Source: Ruminiclostridium sp.
GTDB lineage: Bacteria; Bacillota; Clostridia; Oscillospirales; Oscillospiraceae
Direction of reading: 5' to 3'
Length of the DNA: 5,937 bases
NCBI GenBank assembly: GCA_021442645.1
Contig: JABUSR010000074.1
Location: forward strand, 1-5,937
The notes beneath the pieces are model-generated. The model was not told the origin of the DNA and did not search any database. It was given only the letters and a program-made list of their open reading frames with translations. The first letter of the stretch is position 1; each line of letters opens with the position of its first letter. Below are positions 5,306 to 5,937 of this stretch, piece after piece. Position numbers and translations under genes: made by a program.

Positions 5306-5725
5306 TTAACTTTCGTCAGATTTCCCGCTCTCCAGCAGGGCCTGGTAAAATGCCGGGTGCTCCCGGTTCAGCCGCACAATCCGGCCGTTTCCATCCAAAA
5401 AACAGTGCTCCGAGGTGCCGGAAAAGACCGGCGCGCCGTCGGCCTTCTCCATCCGGTATGCCAGCTTCAGCCGGACCCCGGTGCACTGCACCAGCGTCAC
5501 CCAGATTCGGACCTCATCGGCAAAGGTGGTCGTGTTCTGGTACTTGACCTCCAGGGCCGTCACCGGCGAGACCACGCCCACTTCCTCCAGCTTCTCCAGG
5601 GGCCAGCCCAGTTGAACCAGGTAGTCCGTCCGGGCCTCCTCCATCCAGCGGATGTAGTTGGAGTGGTGGGTGATGCCCATGCGGTCGGTCTCATAATAGC
5701 AGACGGTGTGGGTATATGGCTTCAT
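5306..5725 (-). CDS. Hot-dog-fold acyl-CoA thioesterase (4HBT/YbgC-like)
   Basis: A 139-residue single-domain hot-dog protein of the 4-hydroxybenzoyl-CoA thioesterase family, which hydrolyses acyl-CoA thioesters in the cytosol, usually as a tetramer. The N-terminal active-site segment is YYETDRMGITHHSNYIRWME (10-29). Asp14 matches the catalytic Asp of YbgC, and His21, seven residues on, matches its conserved His; the following NYIRWMEEAR (23-32) is the long central helix typical of the fold. Length is normal. The acyl group is unknown; family members act on short-chain, aromatic or long-chain CoA esters, and some serve in the Tol-Pal region of Gram-negatives, which does not apply here. The start ATG 5725 has GGAGGAG 7 nt upstream. 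It follows the DUF445 gene by 75 nt and precedes tetR by 14 nt. Confidence 0.92.
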   Translation of the reverse strand: MKPYTHTVCYYETDRMGITHHSNYIRWMEEARTDYLVQLGWPLEKLEEVGVVSPVTALEVKYQNTTTFADEVRIWVTLVQCTGVRLKLAYRMEKADGAPVFSGTSEHCFLDGNGRIVRLNREHPAFYQALLESGKSDES

Positions 5726-5800
5726 GGGTACTCTCCTCCCCGGGGCCCCCTTCAGGCGGCCTGACCGCCCCTCCCCCGCTTCTCAGGGTAAAGGGCAGCC

Positions 5801-5937
5801 TCAGATGAAAATATTGATGATACCGATGACCGCGCCGATCAGCGCGCCCAGGTTGATGATGGCCTGCAGCTCGTTCTTCATGACGGACATCACCAGGTCC
5901 TCCAGCTGCTCCACGCTCATGCTGTTGACCTTGTCCT
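5801..5937 (-). CDS. DUF445-family membrane protein, C-terminal fragment
   Basis: Only the last 44 codons are present; the gene enters from the right edge. The peptide reads DKVNSMSVEQLEDLVMSVMK, then NELQAIINLGALIGAVIGII, ending NIFI. A short amphipathic segment with a 'SVEQLEDLVMSVMKNEL' pattern followed by a terminal hydrophobic span of about 20 residues is what I know from the end of DUF445 (YheB-type) proteins of Firmicutes. Those are predicted membrane proteins of unknown function, with a C-terminal transmembrane anchor. The assignment rests on this tail only. No terminator or promoter is seen in the 75 nt between its stop and the thioesterase, so it probably heads the same operon as thioesterase and tetR. 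Confidence 0.7.
   Translation of the reverse strand, partial: DKVNSMSVEQLEDLVMSVMKNELQAIINLGALIGAVIGIINIFI

Noticed and set aside
5752..5769. Hairpins GGCGG/CCGCC and TCAGG/CCTGA between the DUF445 and thioesterase genes as a terminator
   Set aside because: Short stems with no T-run on the minus strand; more likely chance GC-rich repeats in an operon spacer.

Overview
The window reads as ordinary chromosomal DNA from a GC-rich gut-type clostridium (Firmicutes, probably Oscillospirales/Oscillospiraceae). The reasons are GC-rich coding regions separated by AT-rich spacers, strong AGGAGG-type ribosome binding sites, textbook TTGNNN-17-TANNNT promoters, genomically encoded CCA on the tRNAs, many hairpin plus T-run terminators, and a Gram-positive-type signal peptide. 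The lineage is inferred from style and protein similarity by memory, not from a search.

Layout. At the left edge, on the minus strand, lies the first 25 codons of an exported protein. Its promoter region (about 205-336) holds an imperfect ~59 bp duplication. Next on the minus strand is ridA (427-798), an enamine/imine deaminase, with its own terminator and a long, highly structured 5' leader (799-977). Divergent from it, proC (1247-2047, plus) encodes pyrroline-5-carboxylate reductase, with a promoter and palindromes ahead of it. A bidirectional terminator (2061-2094) separates proC from a convergent PAP2-family membrane phosphatase gene (2111-2701, minus). The PAP2 promoter stands back to back with the promoter of a tandem pair of serine tRNAs, anticodons UGA and GCU (2881-2967 and 3000-3091), which end in a strong terminator. 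A class I/II PLP aminotransferase (3290-4480, plus) follows under its own near-consensus promoter and has its own terminator. The right part is a minus-strand cluster, probably an operon: the C-terminal end of a DUF445 membrane protein (5801-5937, running off the window), a hot-dog-fold acyl-CoA thioesterase (5306-5725) and a TetR-family regulator (4695-5291), closed by a terminator at 4657-4684.

Functionally, the left half is amino-acid housekeeping (proline synthesis, transamination, clearance of reactive imines by RidA) plus lipid-phosphate turnover and serine tRNAs. The right end links a small thioesterase to a TetR regulator that probably controls it. No mobile element, CRISPR array, phage gene or obviously new multi-gene system is visible. 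The best candidates for something undescribed are non-coding: the ridA leader with mutually exclusive stems, and the duplicated promoter region of the exported protein.
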